Counted from the stretch's first letter, positions 47,757-64,000 are shown. The stretch: 64,000 nucleotides of DNA from Tupaia tana (GCA_026018925.1 JAKSZU010000018.1:32769807-32833806); one strand, 5' to 3'. Translations and numbers: made by a program. The notes: a model not told the origin generated them from the sequence alone.

Positions 47757-48028
47757 TTTTTTTTTTTTTTTTTTTGAGAGGTTTTTGCTATAGGGTGCAT
47801 ACGCTCGCCAGACAGACAGAGAGAGACAGAGAGACAGAAAGTGAGAAATCACCCCCTAGGGGGGATGGTCATGCCGCAATCCCTTCTCCTCCATTCTCCT
47901 CTCGGGATCTTGGGCATGCACACACACGCGCCCGGCGTGAGTTTTAAGTCACCAGGTCCGGGACGCAAACTGCAGTTGACTATGTGAGAGTCCAGCAACA
48001 TAGCCATTACACTAACTGCTGGTTCCCA
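47757..48028 (-). mobile_element. tRNA-derived SINE, subfamily A, young, TSD
   Basis: T-run, full body and intact head. agatggtactatttct (47741) and agatggtattatttct (48029) differ at one base. Confidence 0.93.
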
Positions 48029-48254
48029 AGATGGTATTATTTCTCAGAACACTTTCATTCCATGGGTGTCTCACAAATGTGACCCACTACAATTAGAAAT
48101 ACAAGTTTTACAAGTTATCATTTTATCAGAAAACATGATTGTTCATCTTTATCTCAACTGAATGACTTTATTCTTGTCCTACTGGGTGTTGTTGAATACA
48201 CAAGACATGGCACCTATTTGTATTTTATAAATGGATTTTCAGAAGTTTTCAGTT

Positions 48255-48402
48255 CTGGCCTGTCATTCCATTAAAACAAGCTCCACAGGAGAAAGATTTT
48301 CATTAAGCTTTTCACTGCTATATTCCTAGTACCTGGAATGATTCTTGGCAAATATCAGGCACTTAATAAATATTTGTTGAATAAATAAATGAATGAATCA
48401 AT
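48255..48402 (+). mobile_element. L2 3' end
   Basis: tatattcctagtacctggaa, aggcacttaataaatatttg and ttgaataaataaatgaatga are the classic L2 3' terminus with its short repeat tail. Confidence 0.8.
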
Positions 48403-48715
48403 GTTTTCTCAAAAAGTTTAAGAAGCATTGCCCATTAAGAAACAGCCAGCAACTCATCACAGTTAGAAAAATGCCCAAAACACAGTTTGAGCTGACGCAC
48501 ACGTGTTGATTTTATAAATAAGATGCACAGAAGTCAATTGGCTTTTGTCCCCCATAAAACTGTTCAAATAATGACACTAACAGTGGTAATAACATTAACA
48601 ACTCTTGCCGTCTTAAGATAAGTTGCTGTATCTTGGAAAAAAGGAAACCCTATCTCTACACATTTAATCCTTGCTCTAAATTTATACAATGCTTCAATTC
48701 CTACACATTTATGAG

Positions 48716-48751
48716 GAGGTTTTATGGAGTTATCAGGTTTTATGGAGTAAT
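48716..48751 (+). repeat. 18-bp tandem duplication
   Basis: aggttttatggagttatc is repeated immediately as aggttttatggagtaatc. Confidence 0.85.
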
Positions 48752-49704
48752 CTGGTTCAGAGACACTAAGGACATTCTTCTGCTAAGGGCAGCAAAAAGC
48801 AGGAACTGCAATTATTAAAAGAGAAGGGATAGATGCATTAAAAAAAAAAAAAATGACATCAATGGCAATTAGCAGGCCAGAGCCTCCCTGCTTTTCTCTT
48901 GAATCTTTCATTATTCCTCATGCCCAGCCCCTAAGATGCAAACAAATTCAGGTAGTTGCAATGGATAGCTACTGCACTAGAGATGGCAATACTGGTTCCC
49001 AACCAACTCTGCTAGAATAAGCAGTCGCTCTCTTGAGCATGAATGATACCAGCTAACATGGTCAGATGTCTCGGTCACAGGTCGTCTCAGCAGATAACTG
49101 TGCTAGCCTCATCATCCCATAGTCTGGCCTCAAGGGCAGTGGCTTTATTTTTTCATAGCCACAACTCCCTAGGGCAAAGAACAAGTTTTGGCCCAAGTGT
49201 CAAGTCACCGAGGCTAACGCTCATCACTGTACTGACATCACCAAAGCCATAACAGACCATCAGCAGGTAACTAGGAAAATGCAGCTACAAGGACAGGTAA
49301 AATATTGACTTTAGGGCACGTTAATAGCCTCAATTTTGCCCCTCCAGTGTTGAAACTCACCTCCTTATTCAGAGACATGCCTCTAGAGAGGCCTTTATAG
49401 CTCTCTCCTCCTCCTGCCCTGTTCTTCCTCTCTTCATCCAGCTGTATTTCACTTCTATAGGGCATGGAACCAGGAATAGCTGGCTTGGGGATGAGAACAT
49501 GTCTTCCTGTTCTAGTCCCAGACCAGTCCTGTGGTGTTTTCTTCAAGTAACAGAATCAGTCTATGTTACAGTCTTCCTCTCATGCTAGAACAAGGGCCTG
49601 GGTACTAACTTGAGGTTTAAACACCAGAAAATTGCAAAACAGAGATCTCTCCTTATGTTCTCCTTATGTCCAATTTCAAGTTTTCTATACCTGGCAAGAT
49701 TAGG

Positions 49705-49734
<30 letters not shown>
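49705..49734 (+). repeat. Poly(A) tract of 30
   Basis: Uninterrupted A-run without a recognisable retroposon head to its left. Confidence 0.93.
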
Positions 49735-49735
<1 letters not shown>

Positions 49736-50199
49736 ACCCAACAGGCCAATATCTCAAATGGTCATTCCTCTTCATAATTAAGAGAGAACATGAAGTACTT
49801 ACACTTGCAGGAATGGGTTGAGAAGAAATTTATTATAATCAGTAAGTCAATCAAAACACCTAAGAGCCAGGCATTCTTCTAGATGCTGCCTACATAGTAC
49901 AGAGGCAGTGAAGTCCTTTGTTTGCATAGAGGAGACAGTTTAATGTTACAAAGATCTGGGGTGTAGAGATACCCTGGTCTCATGAAGCTTACATTCTGGG
50001 AGATGAGACAAAAATGTAAACAAATAATCAAACACATGCATACTAAGTGTCAGGCTAGTCTTTTTAAAGTTTCTATCAAAACATAAATTTCTTCAGAGTA
50101 AATTCTAAACCTTTGAGTTTCTCATAGTACCTCATACAAAAATAGAATAAAAATGTGTATGCTAGCCATTGTGTTCTTATTAACTGTCCTCATCCTTTC

Positions 50200-50309
50200 T
50201 TAAAATTGTAAATTATTTAAGAGTTGAGACTGTGTCATACTCATCTTGATAGTCCCACAGTATCTTGCACAGTTATTTGCACATAGTAAGCACTTGATAA
50301 ATAATTTTT
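50200..50309 (+). mobile_element. L2 3' end
   Basis: gagttgagactgtgtcatac, agtatcttgcacagttattt and agtaagcacttgataaata match the L2 3' region. Confidence 0.7.
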
Positions 50310-50545
50310 TTTTAAGAGAGAGAGATTTTTCCTATAGGGCACATGCACTTGTGGAAAAGACAGAGACAGAAAGTGAGAAAGGGTGGCCACGCTGCAATCC
50401 CTTCACTTCCATTCTCCTCTCAGGATCTTAGGCATGCACACATATACACCCAGCGTAAGTTTGAAGCTGCTAGGTCCAGGACTTAAACCACGGTCAACTA
50501 CATGGGAGTCCAGCAAGGTAACCATTACGCCATCTGCTGATTCCT
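50310..50545 (-). mobile_element. tRNA-derived SINE, subfamily A
   Basis: cctatagggcacatgcactt terminus, a body lacking most of the C/G block, and a head ending ccatctgctgattcc. Flanked by aaataatttttt and aaatattttttt. Confidence 0.85.
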
Positions 50546-50559
50546 CAATAAATATTTTT

Positions 50560-50808
50560 TTAAGTTTATATATTTATTCCAACAATAAGAAATAGAATTT
50601 GTAAAAGAAAAAGAGAGAGACAGAAAGAGACAGTACTCAACCAGGTCTTGACTCCATAATCCACTCCCAGCTTCAGCCAGCCCCAGATCATGGGCATGGC
50701 ATATGCTTGGCATATATAGAGAGGTTTCCATATTCAAACTTAGAGCCTTCCCATGTGGGTCAGCCTCACAGAGCAACACATTTTACTGTTCACCACTACC
50801 CATTCCCA
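50560..50808 (-). mobile_element. tRNA-derived SINE, subfamily E
   Basis: tttaagtttatatatttatt tail side, gagagagacagaaagagaca tract, cagccagccccagatcatgg body and a reverse head. Adjacent to an A copy. Confidence 0.75.
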
Positions 50809-51754
50809 GTAAATGTTAACTGCTAAAGTGAAGTGAGCCAACTTTTCAGTTTTGAGTATAAGCTAGGACTGCTAGGAGGAAAGAGAGACCAGATACCTGT
50901 GGGATAAACCCTAATGTTTCCGCCTTAGAATCCAAGCTGATCCACACAAGTGACTTAGACAAACTTCTTTACTTGTGCCCAGATCACAGTTCTGAAGCCA
51001 ATTAGCTTAGAAAAGTAAATCTTACTCATTACATGTTCTAGGTTCTAACAACCAGATTTTGGAGCTTTAACAAAGATATTCAGAATGGATCCATTCTGAT
51101 TGTAAGTGGTGATGGCTGGGGATGTGGAAAACAGGAGGATGGTCAATAATAAAAAGGTTATTCTACTTGCCTGGAAAAAAAATAATAATAACTTGGTAGT
51201 TTTATGAGCTGCCAAAATCCAAAATGAGGAAGACATGTATATAAAGCTATCTAGGTCTTAATAAAGTCACTCTTAAATGGAAGTAAGTATTAATAGTTCT
51301 GAAAGTTTTTCTAAGAAACTGCCATAAATATTTTTTAAACTGTTCTCAGCACCATTTTATAACTCTGGGGACCCACATGAAGTGGTCTGCTGTGGGAGTA
51401 CGTAAGTCCTGTTTGAGACCTGAAGTTGAGGAGCTATAAATGGGCAGCATGTCCATTGAGTCAGTCTACCTTTCTACTCAGTGTGCAATGCTCAGAGATA
51501 CTGTAATGGAAGAATGCTAAGAGAATGGTAGGAGAAATAAGGAGGGAATCTCCAGAAACAAATAAGCTGAGCCACATACAAATAAACGAAAGACCAGGCC
51601 TACATGGTAATGAGAAAATGGGCACCACAACAATCTAACAACAGCTCCATTTGGAACCCCACCCTTCAACAAGCCAAGTAGGCCTAGCAAACTCACGAGT
51701 GCTTTACCATTAACAAAGGAGGTGAGTCCTGAAGTCTGCCATGTTTTAAAATAG
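50809..51754. other. Single-copy intronic sequence
   Basis: Nothing recognised before the L1M 3' end. Confidence 0.5.
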
Positions 51755-52636
51755 CCCATTTAAAAAAAAAATGGTTTTCAATAAGTACATGAAAAGATAC
51801 TCAACATCATCATTCATCAAGGAAATGCAAGTCTAAACCACAATGTGTAGGAATGTATTGCTAGGTTATGTGGTAATACATACAGTGACATACCACTAGA
51901 ATGTCTATAACCAAAAAACAAAAAACAAACAAAAACAAAAATAACAGAGATTGGCAAGGATATGTAGAAATGGAAACCCTTTATGTACTACTAGTGGGAG
52001 TATAAAATGGTGCAGCAGATTAGAAAGTTCCTCAAAAAGTCTGGCAGTTCCTCAACAAGTTAAACACAGAGTTATCATATGAGCTAGCAATACCATTCCT
52101 AGAATATACCCAAGGGAGTGAAAACGGGTCATTCCAAAATTTACATGTGAGTGTTCACAGAGTATCATTCACAGTTGCCAAAAAGTAGAAACAACTCAAA
52201 TATCCATCATCCGATGACTGAACAAATACAATGTGGTACCTCCATACAATGGAATATTATTCAGCAGTGAAAAAGAACGAAAACACTTACATAGATGAAC
52301 CCTGAAATCGTTACGGGAATGAGAGAAGCCAGACCCAAAAGGCCACATATTGAATGATTCTATTTATAAAAATAAAAATGTTCAGAACAGGTAAACCTAT
52401 AGAGACAAAATAGATGGTGGTTACCAGGGGCTGTCAGAAAGGAGAGTACTGAAAGTGGCTGTTCACAGGTCCAGAGCTTCATTCTGGGGAACAGAAATTC
52501 TCTGGAATTGGACAGTGGTGATGGTTGCACAGTCTTGGACAAACACTAAAAAAGTACTTAAGTATATACACTTCAAAATGATGAACTGTATGTGAAATTT
52601 TGTAGTCTGTGAATTGTAACTCAATTTAAAAATACC
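51755..52636 (+). mobile_element. L1M ORF2 C-terminus and 3' UTR
   Basis: The order of ORF2 terminal landmarks is clear: caacatcatcattcatcaag, attggcaaggatatgtag, ccatacaatggaatattatt, gatggtggttaccaggggct. The 3' UTR ends in gtgaattgtaactcaattt plus a short A-run. The frames are degraded. This is one of the best-preserved old L1 3' ends in the window. Confidence 0.85.
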
Positions 52637-52639
52637 CTA

Positions 52640-57286
<4,647 letters not shown>

Positions 57287-57335
57287 CTAGAAGAAATGAT
57301 CCAAAAAAAGAGAGAGAGAAAAAGTGAAAAATTAA
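57287..57335 (-). promoter_or_regulatory. FTO: 3' splice site and polypyrimidine tract of FTO intron 7
   Basis: Read on the minus strand, the 45 bases before exon 8 are almost all pyrimidine (CTTTTTCTCTCTCTC followed by a T-run) and end in ttcttctag. An attaat sequence just upstream is a plausible branch site. On the plus strand this appears as an A/GA-rich run that could be mistaken for a SINE tail, but no SINE head is attached. Confidence 0.9.
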
Positions 57336-57949
57336 TAATAAAAAAAAAAAGCCCATAAGCAAATAAGGACAGTAAATCAATGGCTTTTTTATTACAGTTT
57401 CCCTGCTAACAAATCAATACAGTAAATGATGGTCAAAAATGGCCAGCATATATTTTGTATTTAATCAATGTACATGGCACATAAGGTAAACTCTACAGCT
57501 CCATTGCCTTAAGTAACACATCAAGATCCTGTGCATTCCCACTCTAATTTTCTCAGCACACCAACAATTCTTTTCCTGGGAATTGCCTACCATGAGCTAT
57601 TATTAGAAATGATTTTCACGTACCCTTCACTGTGAGTTGTTTGTTTTGCCTTTTTAAAATAGAGCAGTCTCTGACTTTCGCTCTCTCTGTTTCCTGCCGC
57701 CCAGCTGAGGCTTTCTGCACTGCCTCTCTTATTTGAATCATTACTTTCAATTTCTACCCATGCCAGCACTTCTCTTTTTTATTTATTTATTTTTGGAGGG
57801 GACTCACTTATTTTCCTTGCTAGTTGCAAATCATGAAATTGCAAAGAAATAAATGAGAGCACAAAAAAATCAGAAAGACCATTATATCTTAATGAACATC
57901 TTTAGATTTTATAAATACTTTGAATTTAAAGTTAACTATGGCTTCTGGG

Positions 57950-58182
57950 CCTTCTCAATGGGCACAGTGGTAACGGGCTGTTCAAGTACTGCTTGATCCA
58001 CATGGAAGATCATGGGTTCAATTCCCTGGCAGGCTATACATGCCAGGCATTCATTCGTGATCCTGATAAGGATAACTGGCTGATAAGGTTTGGGGATGAG
58101 GTAAGACTAAGACATGAAATCTTGTTGAAGGAGCTTGTCTTTTTCTCTTTGTAAAAGAAGTCATTAAAGCCTTTTTAAAAGT
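57950..58182 (+). mobile_element. tRNA-derived SINE, E-like variant
   Basis: aatgggcacagtggtaacgg head, atcatgggttcaattccctg B-box-like segment, a distinct middle (gataaggataactggctgat) and end gaagtcattaaagccttttt. It is the only copy of this variant in the window. Confidence 0.65.
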
Positions 58183-58635
58183 TAGTACAACTTCTCTGGA
58201 GAATTTTTAACCAAGGCAATTGCTAAAAAAGAATGAAATTGTCACTTCTGTGTTCTAATCACTCAATATATTTCTTTTCAAATGGATGCCAATACATTTG
58301 TTTACTTACAGAGCACACTCATAATATGGCTCTCATGTAATCTGAACTATTTCTTCACTTCTCAATAGCATTTTACAGTGCATATTTAATATTTTCACAA
58401 CGACTTCAAAAGAGGTGCAATGAACACTTGTTTCTGTAGCCTACTTCCCTACCCAGTTTGCATTTGTGTGGCAACAGCGACCAGATCGACCAGATCGCTT
58501 GCGAAAGTCTTTTCTTCTATTGTATGTTGTCTGGAGGGAATGTCAACCAAGATGTCTTGACATCTCCTAACAAGGAAATGAGCAAGGCCAATGGGCTTCT
58601 CTTTTCCATAACTTTAGGTCCCTAAGAGGGATGAC

Positions 58636-58912
58636 GTGGACCAGTTGATGGCATATTGGTTATGTTGCTGGACTCCCATGTAGTTGACCATGGTTCAAGT
58701 CCCAGACCCAGAAGCTTAAAACTCATGCCAGGCATGAGTGCGAACATGCTCAAAATTCTGAGAGGAAAATGGAGGAAAGGGACTGATGTATCACCTCTGG
58801 GGGGGAGGGTGATTTCTCACTTTCTGTTTCTTTTTATCTCTCTGTCTCTTAAGTGAGCACATGCACCCTACAGCAAAAATCTCTCTAAAAACAAACAAAC
58901 AAACAAAAAAGA
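58636..58912 (+). mobile_element. tRNA-derived SINE, subfamily A
   Basis: ggaccagttgatggcatatt head, a ctgagaggaaaatggaggaa body missing part of the gattgcggcgtgg block, and end caccctacagcaaaaatctc with an AAAC tail. Confidence 0.88.
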
Positions 58913-59069
58913 CAAAGAAAGTGGGAAAATGTAGAGGCAATTTATCAATTTCCTTAGTATCAATCACCCATGGTCCTCAGAGTGACCCTGATTTCCTGAA
59001 TTTTCTGAATCCAGATCATTCTCTTTTTTTTTGATAGTTTGAGTTATCAATTTCCTTTCATTTCCTTTC

Positions 59070-59320
59070 TTTTTCTTGGCCAGAGGGCTTATGTTTGTGC
59101 ACCAGAGACAGATAAACAGAGAACATCTCCCAGTGGGGTCTGGTCATGCCACAATCTGCTTTGCTTCCATTTCTCCATCCTGTCAGGATCTTGGGCATGT
59201 GAGCACATATTCAGCATATTTTTTAAGCAGCTAGGGCTGGGATTCAAATCCCGGTTGTCATTGTGGGATATGGCTCTCTCTACACAGTGCTTAACCAATG
59301 TGCTATGGGACTGGCTCTCC
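59070..59320 (-). mobile_element. tRNA-derived SINE, subfamily D
   Basis: gccagagggcttatgtttgt terminus, ccatcctgtcaggatcttgg body, and a reverse head (gtgcttaaccaatgtgctat-gggactggctct) with the extra segment seen at 45613. Confidence 0.82.
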
Positions 59321-59427
59321 AATATTGTTCCAATAAAATCCCATTTTGTTTAAATTCACCAGAACCTGTTCTGGTACTTATTACCGAAAATGCTCAGTGA
59401 TAAAAACAAATAAGGCAAGATAGAAAG

Positions 59428-59512
59428 TACTGGGTTATTAGGAAAGTCATGATGCTTTTTTGCATAGAAAAACAGAAAAATACGTCATGACCTCTCTGAC
59501 AACCTAACAGTA
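59428..59512. mobile_element. Mariner-like hairpin MITE, copy 4
   Basis: ctgggttattaggaaagtca arm, tttttgcatagaaaaacaga core and catgacctctctgacaacct arm. It is about 82 bp with a small insertion in the loop. Confidence 0.78.
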
Positions 59513-59933
59513 TCTCCATCGTGAAGGATCTGAGATAATCAGATAGCATTCACCAGGAAAAGGACTCTAGTCTCTGTCACCTACGTCCAGTATTACATCT
59601 ATTATATTGGGAGATATACCCAGTTGAACAAACAACTTTCATAAAAACAATATTTTCTGCCCTCCAGAACAAGGAGGAATGCTGAAATTCCACAGGTATT
59701 TCATAGGTAAATTCCATAGGTAAATTCCAGTGCATGAAATCCAGGATCCAGGGGCTACAAATTCAAATATGTGCTAAGGCCAGGAGGATAATATGAATGA
59801 GTTAAGCAGAGGCTGCCCAAAGACAGCACATGCTCTGTCTAAAAATGCAGCCACTATTCAGCTGTGGCCAACTCTGCCATTCAGAAAAACTGGCTCAGTG
59901 GGGCCAGGATCACAAATTTTCAAAATGAACACC

Positions 59934-59958
59934 AAAAAAAAAAAAAAAAAAAAAAAAA
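59934..59958 (+). repeat. Poly(A) tract of 25
   Basis: Preceded by single-copy-looking sequence and a short gaggataatatgaatgag stretch. No SINE head is evident. Confidence 0.9.
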
Positions 59959-60357
59959 TTGGGGTTTTTGTTTTATTTTTTAATGTGAAAACTCCTGACT
60001 TTGTACATATTAGAAACTCATTTAAAAAAAATTTTAAATACCTTGTCGGCTAAACAAAATCACCAACAGGTTGAACAGAATTCAATATGCTGCTGATTTG
60101 TGCTCTCTTATCTAAATGATGTCCACTTTCAGAGAGAGCTGGGCAGGAATGGGTATCCTGTTCCTTGTCTGTGACACCCTACTTCATGGACTTAAAAGTT
60201 GCAAGAAACATAAAACGCCATGTATTTTATCACTGTGTCTATGGGCACATATTACTTATGCAAAATATGTCAAATAGAAGATAAAGTACACATCCAGATG
60301 GCTCTAAAAGAATGATGAAAATAAAATATTTACCCTTCTGAATCTGTTAAAAAGACT

Positions 60358-60588
60358 TTTTTAAGTTTACTTCTTTCTTTGAAGAGAGAGAGAAAAAGAA
60401 AGAGAAAGACTGAGAGAAGTATCCTCATGCTGGAAACTCTCCCACCACAGCCTTTGTAGCCAGCCAAGATCATAGGCCCATGTGCTCAGCATCTACTGGT
60501 CGACCAGGGAACCAAGTCCATGATCTTCCATATGGATCCAGTATGGCTTGAGCAGAGCATTACCACTACACTACCAAGGTGGCCTATT
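60358..60588 (-). mobile_element. tRNA-derived SINE, subfamily E
   Basis: ttttaagtttacttctttct, GA-rich tract, gccagccaagatcataggcc body and a reverse head ending ctaccaaggtggcct. Confidence 0.7.
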
Positions 60589-61136
60589 AAAATAATTTTT
60601 TAAAAGGCATTTAGCTCTTCCTTGCCTTTAACATCATTTTGTTTTATGCAGGGGGGGTCACAGAGACCCTGTTTCTCACGTACCCTTCTAAAAAGGAGGG
60701 AGAAAAAATTTAAGAAAGTGTCACAAATGCAGAGAATGCTGTTTAATTCACCACTATATCTCCATAACCCACCTAATATCTTTTAATAATTATTTGTCAA
60801 ATCAGTAAATCAAGAAGAAACTTGAAAAATTAGTATTGCAAAAATGAAATGCAACAGAAGACTGCCTTCTTTTAAGAAATTCATATTACTTAAACAATAA
60901 TTCAAACACCAGATAAACTGAGAGACAGTTTTGTGCTTCTCCAAGTTTTGTGCCTCATGTCACTTAAGGATTTACTTCAAGGCCTCTTTAAATAACCAGA
61001 ACCCCTAGTTAAGAGTTTCCCAAGCATTGCCTCCTTATAATTCTTGCCATATTAATTTAAGCTATATAGTATTTTATATTTTTCTTCAAATTTGTTCACT
61101 TTTTAAAATATAAATTCATTTTAAAAAGGAAAAACC

Positions 61137-61393
61137 AGGGACCAGAAGATGGCATAATGGTAACGTTACTGGACTCTCACATAGTTGACCATGGTTTGAG
61201 TCCTGGACCCAGCAACTTACAACTTATGCCCGGCGCATGTGCACGCATGCCCAAAATCCTGAGAGGAGAATGGAGGAGAAGGGATTGCAGTGTGGACATC
61301 CACCCTAGGAAGTGATTTCTCACTTTCTATCTCATGTCTCTTTGGAAAGCACACATGCATGCCCTATAGCAAAAATCTCTCCAAAAAAATTTA
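61137..61393 (+). mobile_element. tRNA-derived SINE, subfamily A
   Basis: gggaccagaagatggcataa head, aaaatcctgagaggagaatg body and tgccctatagcaaaaatctc end. TSD-like ggaaaaaccag (61126) and gggaaaaccag (about 61405). Confidence 0.9.
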
Positions 61394-61463
61394 AAATTTG
61401 AAAAAGGGAAAACCAGCAGAACCTGTCTTACTAATGAGAAGATAATCAGAAAAGTAAATATAT

Positions 61464-61560
61464 TGGGACCAGCAGATGACGTGATGGTTACGTCACTGGA
61501 CTCCCACGTAGTCAACCACAGTTAGAGTCCCAGATCCAGTGGCTTAAAACTGACACCAGG

Positions 61561-61607
<47 letters not shown>

Positions 61608-61727
61608 AAGCTCCCAAGAGGAAAATGGAGGAGAAGGGACTGTGGCATGGCCATCCTCCCTGAGGGGTGATTTCTTGCTTTCTGTCTCTGTCTCTCCAAT
61701 AAGTGCCCTATAACAGAAATATCTAAG
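61464..61727 (+). mobile_element. tRNA-derived SINE, subfamily A, first of a direct pair, with TG expansion
   Basis: gggaccagcagatgacgtga head. A roughly 42-bp TG repeat at 61564-61605 replaces the usual cgtgtgtgcgtgc segment. The end ccctataacagaaatatcta runs without an A-tail into the next copy. Confidence 0.88.
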
Positions 61728-62012
61728 GGTCAGCAGGTGGTGGGTGCAGTGATTAAGGCACTGACTCCCACATGGCCAGCTGTGGTTCAAACCCCAGACC
61801 CAGCAGCTTGAAACTCACACTGGGTATGTATGCCAGCATGCCCAAATCCTGAGAGGAGAATAATGGAGAAAAAGGGATTGTGGCATAGCCAGCTCCCTGG
61901 GAGGTGATTTCTCACTTTTTCCCTTTTCTCTCTCCATCTTGCTCTGTCTCTCTGGTGAGCACATATGCCCTATAGCAAAAATCTTTCAAGAAAAAAGAAG
62001 AAAAAAAAAAAC
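61728..62012 (+). mobile_element. tRNA-derived SINE, C/A-type head, second of a direct pair
   Basis: gggtcagcaggtggtgggtg head, caaatcctgagaggagaata body, tgccctatagcaaaaatctt end and A-rich tail. With the preceding copy it forms a head-to-tail dimer. Confidence 0.85.
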
Positions 62013-62329
62013 CCTATATATCTATTTCACTCTAGATGGATATATATTGTTTGTTGAAGGCTCTGAGACTGGAGCATCCTCCTTCTTTGTGAAAGAAAAT
62101 CTGAACAAGTGTTACAGAATGTTGAAGATGTATATAGCTTTATATGTGATGACTTCCTTGACATAATCACATGGATTATCTGATTAAAAAGAATTTGAGT
62201 AGTTATCACTTTCTCACAATGTGGTTCTCACCGTAGAGAGGCCCCAAGAGCCATCTGGCACCACCCCAGTTTATGCCCATGGTCCACATTCCACATCTGG
62301 ACACACTGCCCCATCACAGTGGTTTTTAA

Positions 62330-63485
62330 ACACTTTTTAGCTAACAATACTTAGCCTGTTCTTCTTAGATTCCCTGAGTGGATTCCTCATTCTGGCTCTT
62401 GTCTATCATTATCCCAAGGTTATACATTCTCTTCATTCTCTTCCCATCTCTTCTGCTTGCTCTCTTGGTGAGTGATCTCTCTCTCTCCAATAACTACAGA
62501 GGTCCTCTAGAGATTAATGACATCTATACCTCAACTCCTCTCCACTGAGTCCCACATAACTAATGGTTGGCTTTCTCTCCCTAAACATGCTGCTCAAACA
62601 TGGCATCTCAACCTTAACTAGTCCATATTTAAACGGATTATTTCTGTTCTCTAATCTTTCCTCTTCATTCATTTAATTCCTCTCTTGTATTTCCTAAGAG
62701 TGGCAAATGGCACCACTGTCGCTGTAATAACCCAAACTAGAACCCTAAGAACTATCCTAGTTTCCTCCCTTTCCCTTTCCAGTAGTCCCTAAATCCTGGC
62801 ATTTCTCTCTCTTGAATATGACTCAAATTTATCTATTCCCCAGTGCTACATGCTTAGTTCAGGTCCATCTCTCATCTGAACCATACAATGGCCTCTAAAA
62901 TATTCTCTATCTGTCCATCACACCACTTTTATAAATTTTCCAGTCTTAAGAGTGACCTTCTCAAAGTATAAGTCTGAACGAACATGTTATTCTCTTAAAA
63001 ATCCAGCATTACTTACAGCACTAGTTTTTAAGCTGTCTTCATGAAGCCCTGGTACTTTCAAGAAGTATCTCAGGATCAACAAGAAGACAAGGAGCCTCTA
63101 AAACCCCATCAGAGGTACTCTGAGGTAGTTAAGTATGCATTAGTTATAGGCATTTTAGGGATACACACACACACACACACACACATCTATCTGACATCTT
63201 GTAATGCATACAAAACTAACTGTAACTGAAAACACATGGCTATTCTATACTACACATTACCTTACAACTTTGTTGTATAACTTGTCAGTAACTACTTATT
63301 CTTCAAGAAATATCTAAATAATACCTCCTCTGTGAAACCTTCTATGAACCATGTCTTAGAGTGATTGCCTCTTCTTACACACCACCTCTGGACAGTTCTC
63401 AAACCATGTCACACTCCACTGCACTTACTTATTAATTTAAATGTTTCCTCCTCCAAGGTGTTGGATATATTGCTATAGTCAGTGA
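62330..63485 (+). mobile_element. Ancient unresolved retroelement tract
   Basis: A C/T-rich stretch has the flavour of old mammalian repeats: cagtgctacatgcttagttc; then gtgaccttctcaaagtataa and atgttattctcttaaaaatc; then aacatgtcttagagtgattg. It is too diverged to name. A CA repeat lies at 63162-63184. Confidence 0.4.
63162..63184 (+). repeat. (CA)n microsatellite
   Basis: Eleven CA units. Confidence 0.95.
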
Positions 63486-63689
63486 TTTTATGTATTCCCT
63501 AATTCCAGGGGAGCATAAAGAAAGCACATGTAGACAAAAAGATGATATACAGAATTTAGTGCATGTAAGGTTTTCAGAGAGGAATCGCTCTCAGATTTAA
63601 AAGGAGAATTATAGAATGTACTCTTTCTTCAAAATTCTCTCTTCTATTTATTAGAATAGATAGCAATAATATCTATTTATTTTTATTTT

Positions 63690-63861
63690 ATGTATTATTA
63701 TTATTTAATTTTTCTATAGGGCATGTGTGCTTTACCAGGGAGAGACACAGGGAGAGAGCGAGAGGGAAGGAGAGAAAGCAAGCGATCAGATCCAGGACAC
63801 AAACCATGGTCAGCCATGTGAGATTCCAGTGCCTTCACCATCATGCCACCTGCTGGCCCCT
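63690..63861 (-). mobile_element. tRNA-derived SINE, subfamily C
   Basis: ATT-rich tail, ttctatagggcatgtgtgct, GA tract and reverse head ending atgccacctgctggcccc. Confidence 0.85.
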
Positions 63862-64000
63862 CAAAATCCATTTCTTAGTATCCTCCAAGGTCCCTAGCAT
63901 GGCAATGTACAGTGAAAGAAACTTCTGATAGATGCTATTGAATACCATAAGCCAAATGGCATGCAGGTCTGGTGAACAAGGTGATGATCAAGGCAGAGAG

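Larger units (their letters stand above)
48403..50195. other. Mostly single-copy intronic sequence
   Basis: No clear repeat beyond the 18-bp tandem duplication and the A30 tract. 49860-50040 may be an old eroded retroelement. Confidence 0.4.
57287..64000 (-). other. FTO: FTO intron 7 (3' portion)
   Basis: This lies upstream of exon 8 in gene orientation. It contains seven SINE copies, one mariner-like hairpin, an ancient unresolved retroelement tract at about 62.3-63.5 kb and a CA microsatellite. No exon 7 is seen, as expected since human intron 7 is tens of kilobases long. Confidence 0.93.

Noticed and set aside
47393-47800. 135-codon minus-strand open frame
   Set aside because: Composed of two SINE copies and their tails.
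58480-58500. Small repeat ccagatcga as a possible regulatory array
   Set aside because: Only two overlapping units; too short to interpret.

Overview
This window is nuclear DNA from a placental mammal. It is AT-rich, has no bacterial-style coding, and is full of mammalian interspersed repeats (MIR, L2, L1, hAT-Charlie) plus a large lineage-specific tRNA-derived SINE superfamily. The only coding sequence I can support is a 125-bp exon on the minus strand at 57162-57286. It has a clean acceptor, donor and open frame, and its 41 complete codons match exon 8 of FTO, the Fe(II)/2-oxoglutarate dioxygenase that removes N6-methyl groups from adenosine in RNA. FTO therefore runs right to left here. 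Positions 57287-64000 are the 3' end of intron 7, and 1-57161 are the 5' part of the very long intron 8. Every other open frame is a shadow of a SINE, a decayed retrotransposon frame, or a chance frame.

Organism: a short 7SL-derived (Alu/B1-like) monomer at 31428-31575 points to Euarchontoglires. There are no abundant Alu, B1/B2, ID or rabbit C elements, and tRNA-derived SINEs dominate, so primates, mouse-like rodents and lagomorphs are unlikely. A colugo (Dermoptera) is my best guess and a tree shrew the alternative. This is inference, at roughly even confidence.

Layout: 1-18.5 kb is repeat-dense, with old L1 fragments, an unusual ORF1-only HAL1-like element at about 8.3-10.66 kb, and many SINEs, some nested. 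18.5-22.2 kb, 26.3-28.9 kb, 30.3-31.4 kb, 35.3-37.9 kb, 39.3-45.6 kb and 52.6-57.9 kb are nearly free of lineage-specific repeats. In other mammals FTO introns carry long-range regulatory elements for IRX3/IRX5, so these are the natural places to look for conserved enhancers. 45.6-52.6 kb and 58-64 kb are again repeat-rich.

The less ordinary content is: (i) five copies of a 70-85 bp palindromic TA-flanked hairpin element, probably a mariner MITE; (ii) the HAL1-like element with a duplicated 3' terminus; (iii) a radiating tRNA-SINE superfamily with at least five subfamilies, frequent head-to-tail pairs and several copies with nearly perfect target-site duplications; (iv) three short duplications 0.27-0.84 kb apart with no obvious mobile-element explanation. 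I saw no CRISPR array, functional RNA gene, CpG island or promoter. I could not run alignments, so family names rest on sequence recognition and element boundaries are approximate to about 5-20 bp.
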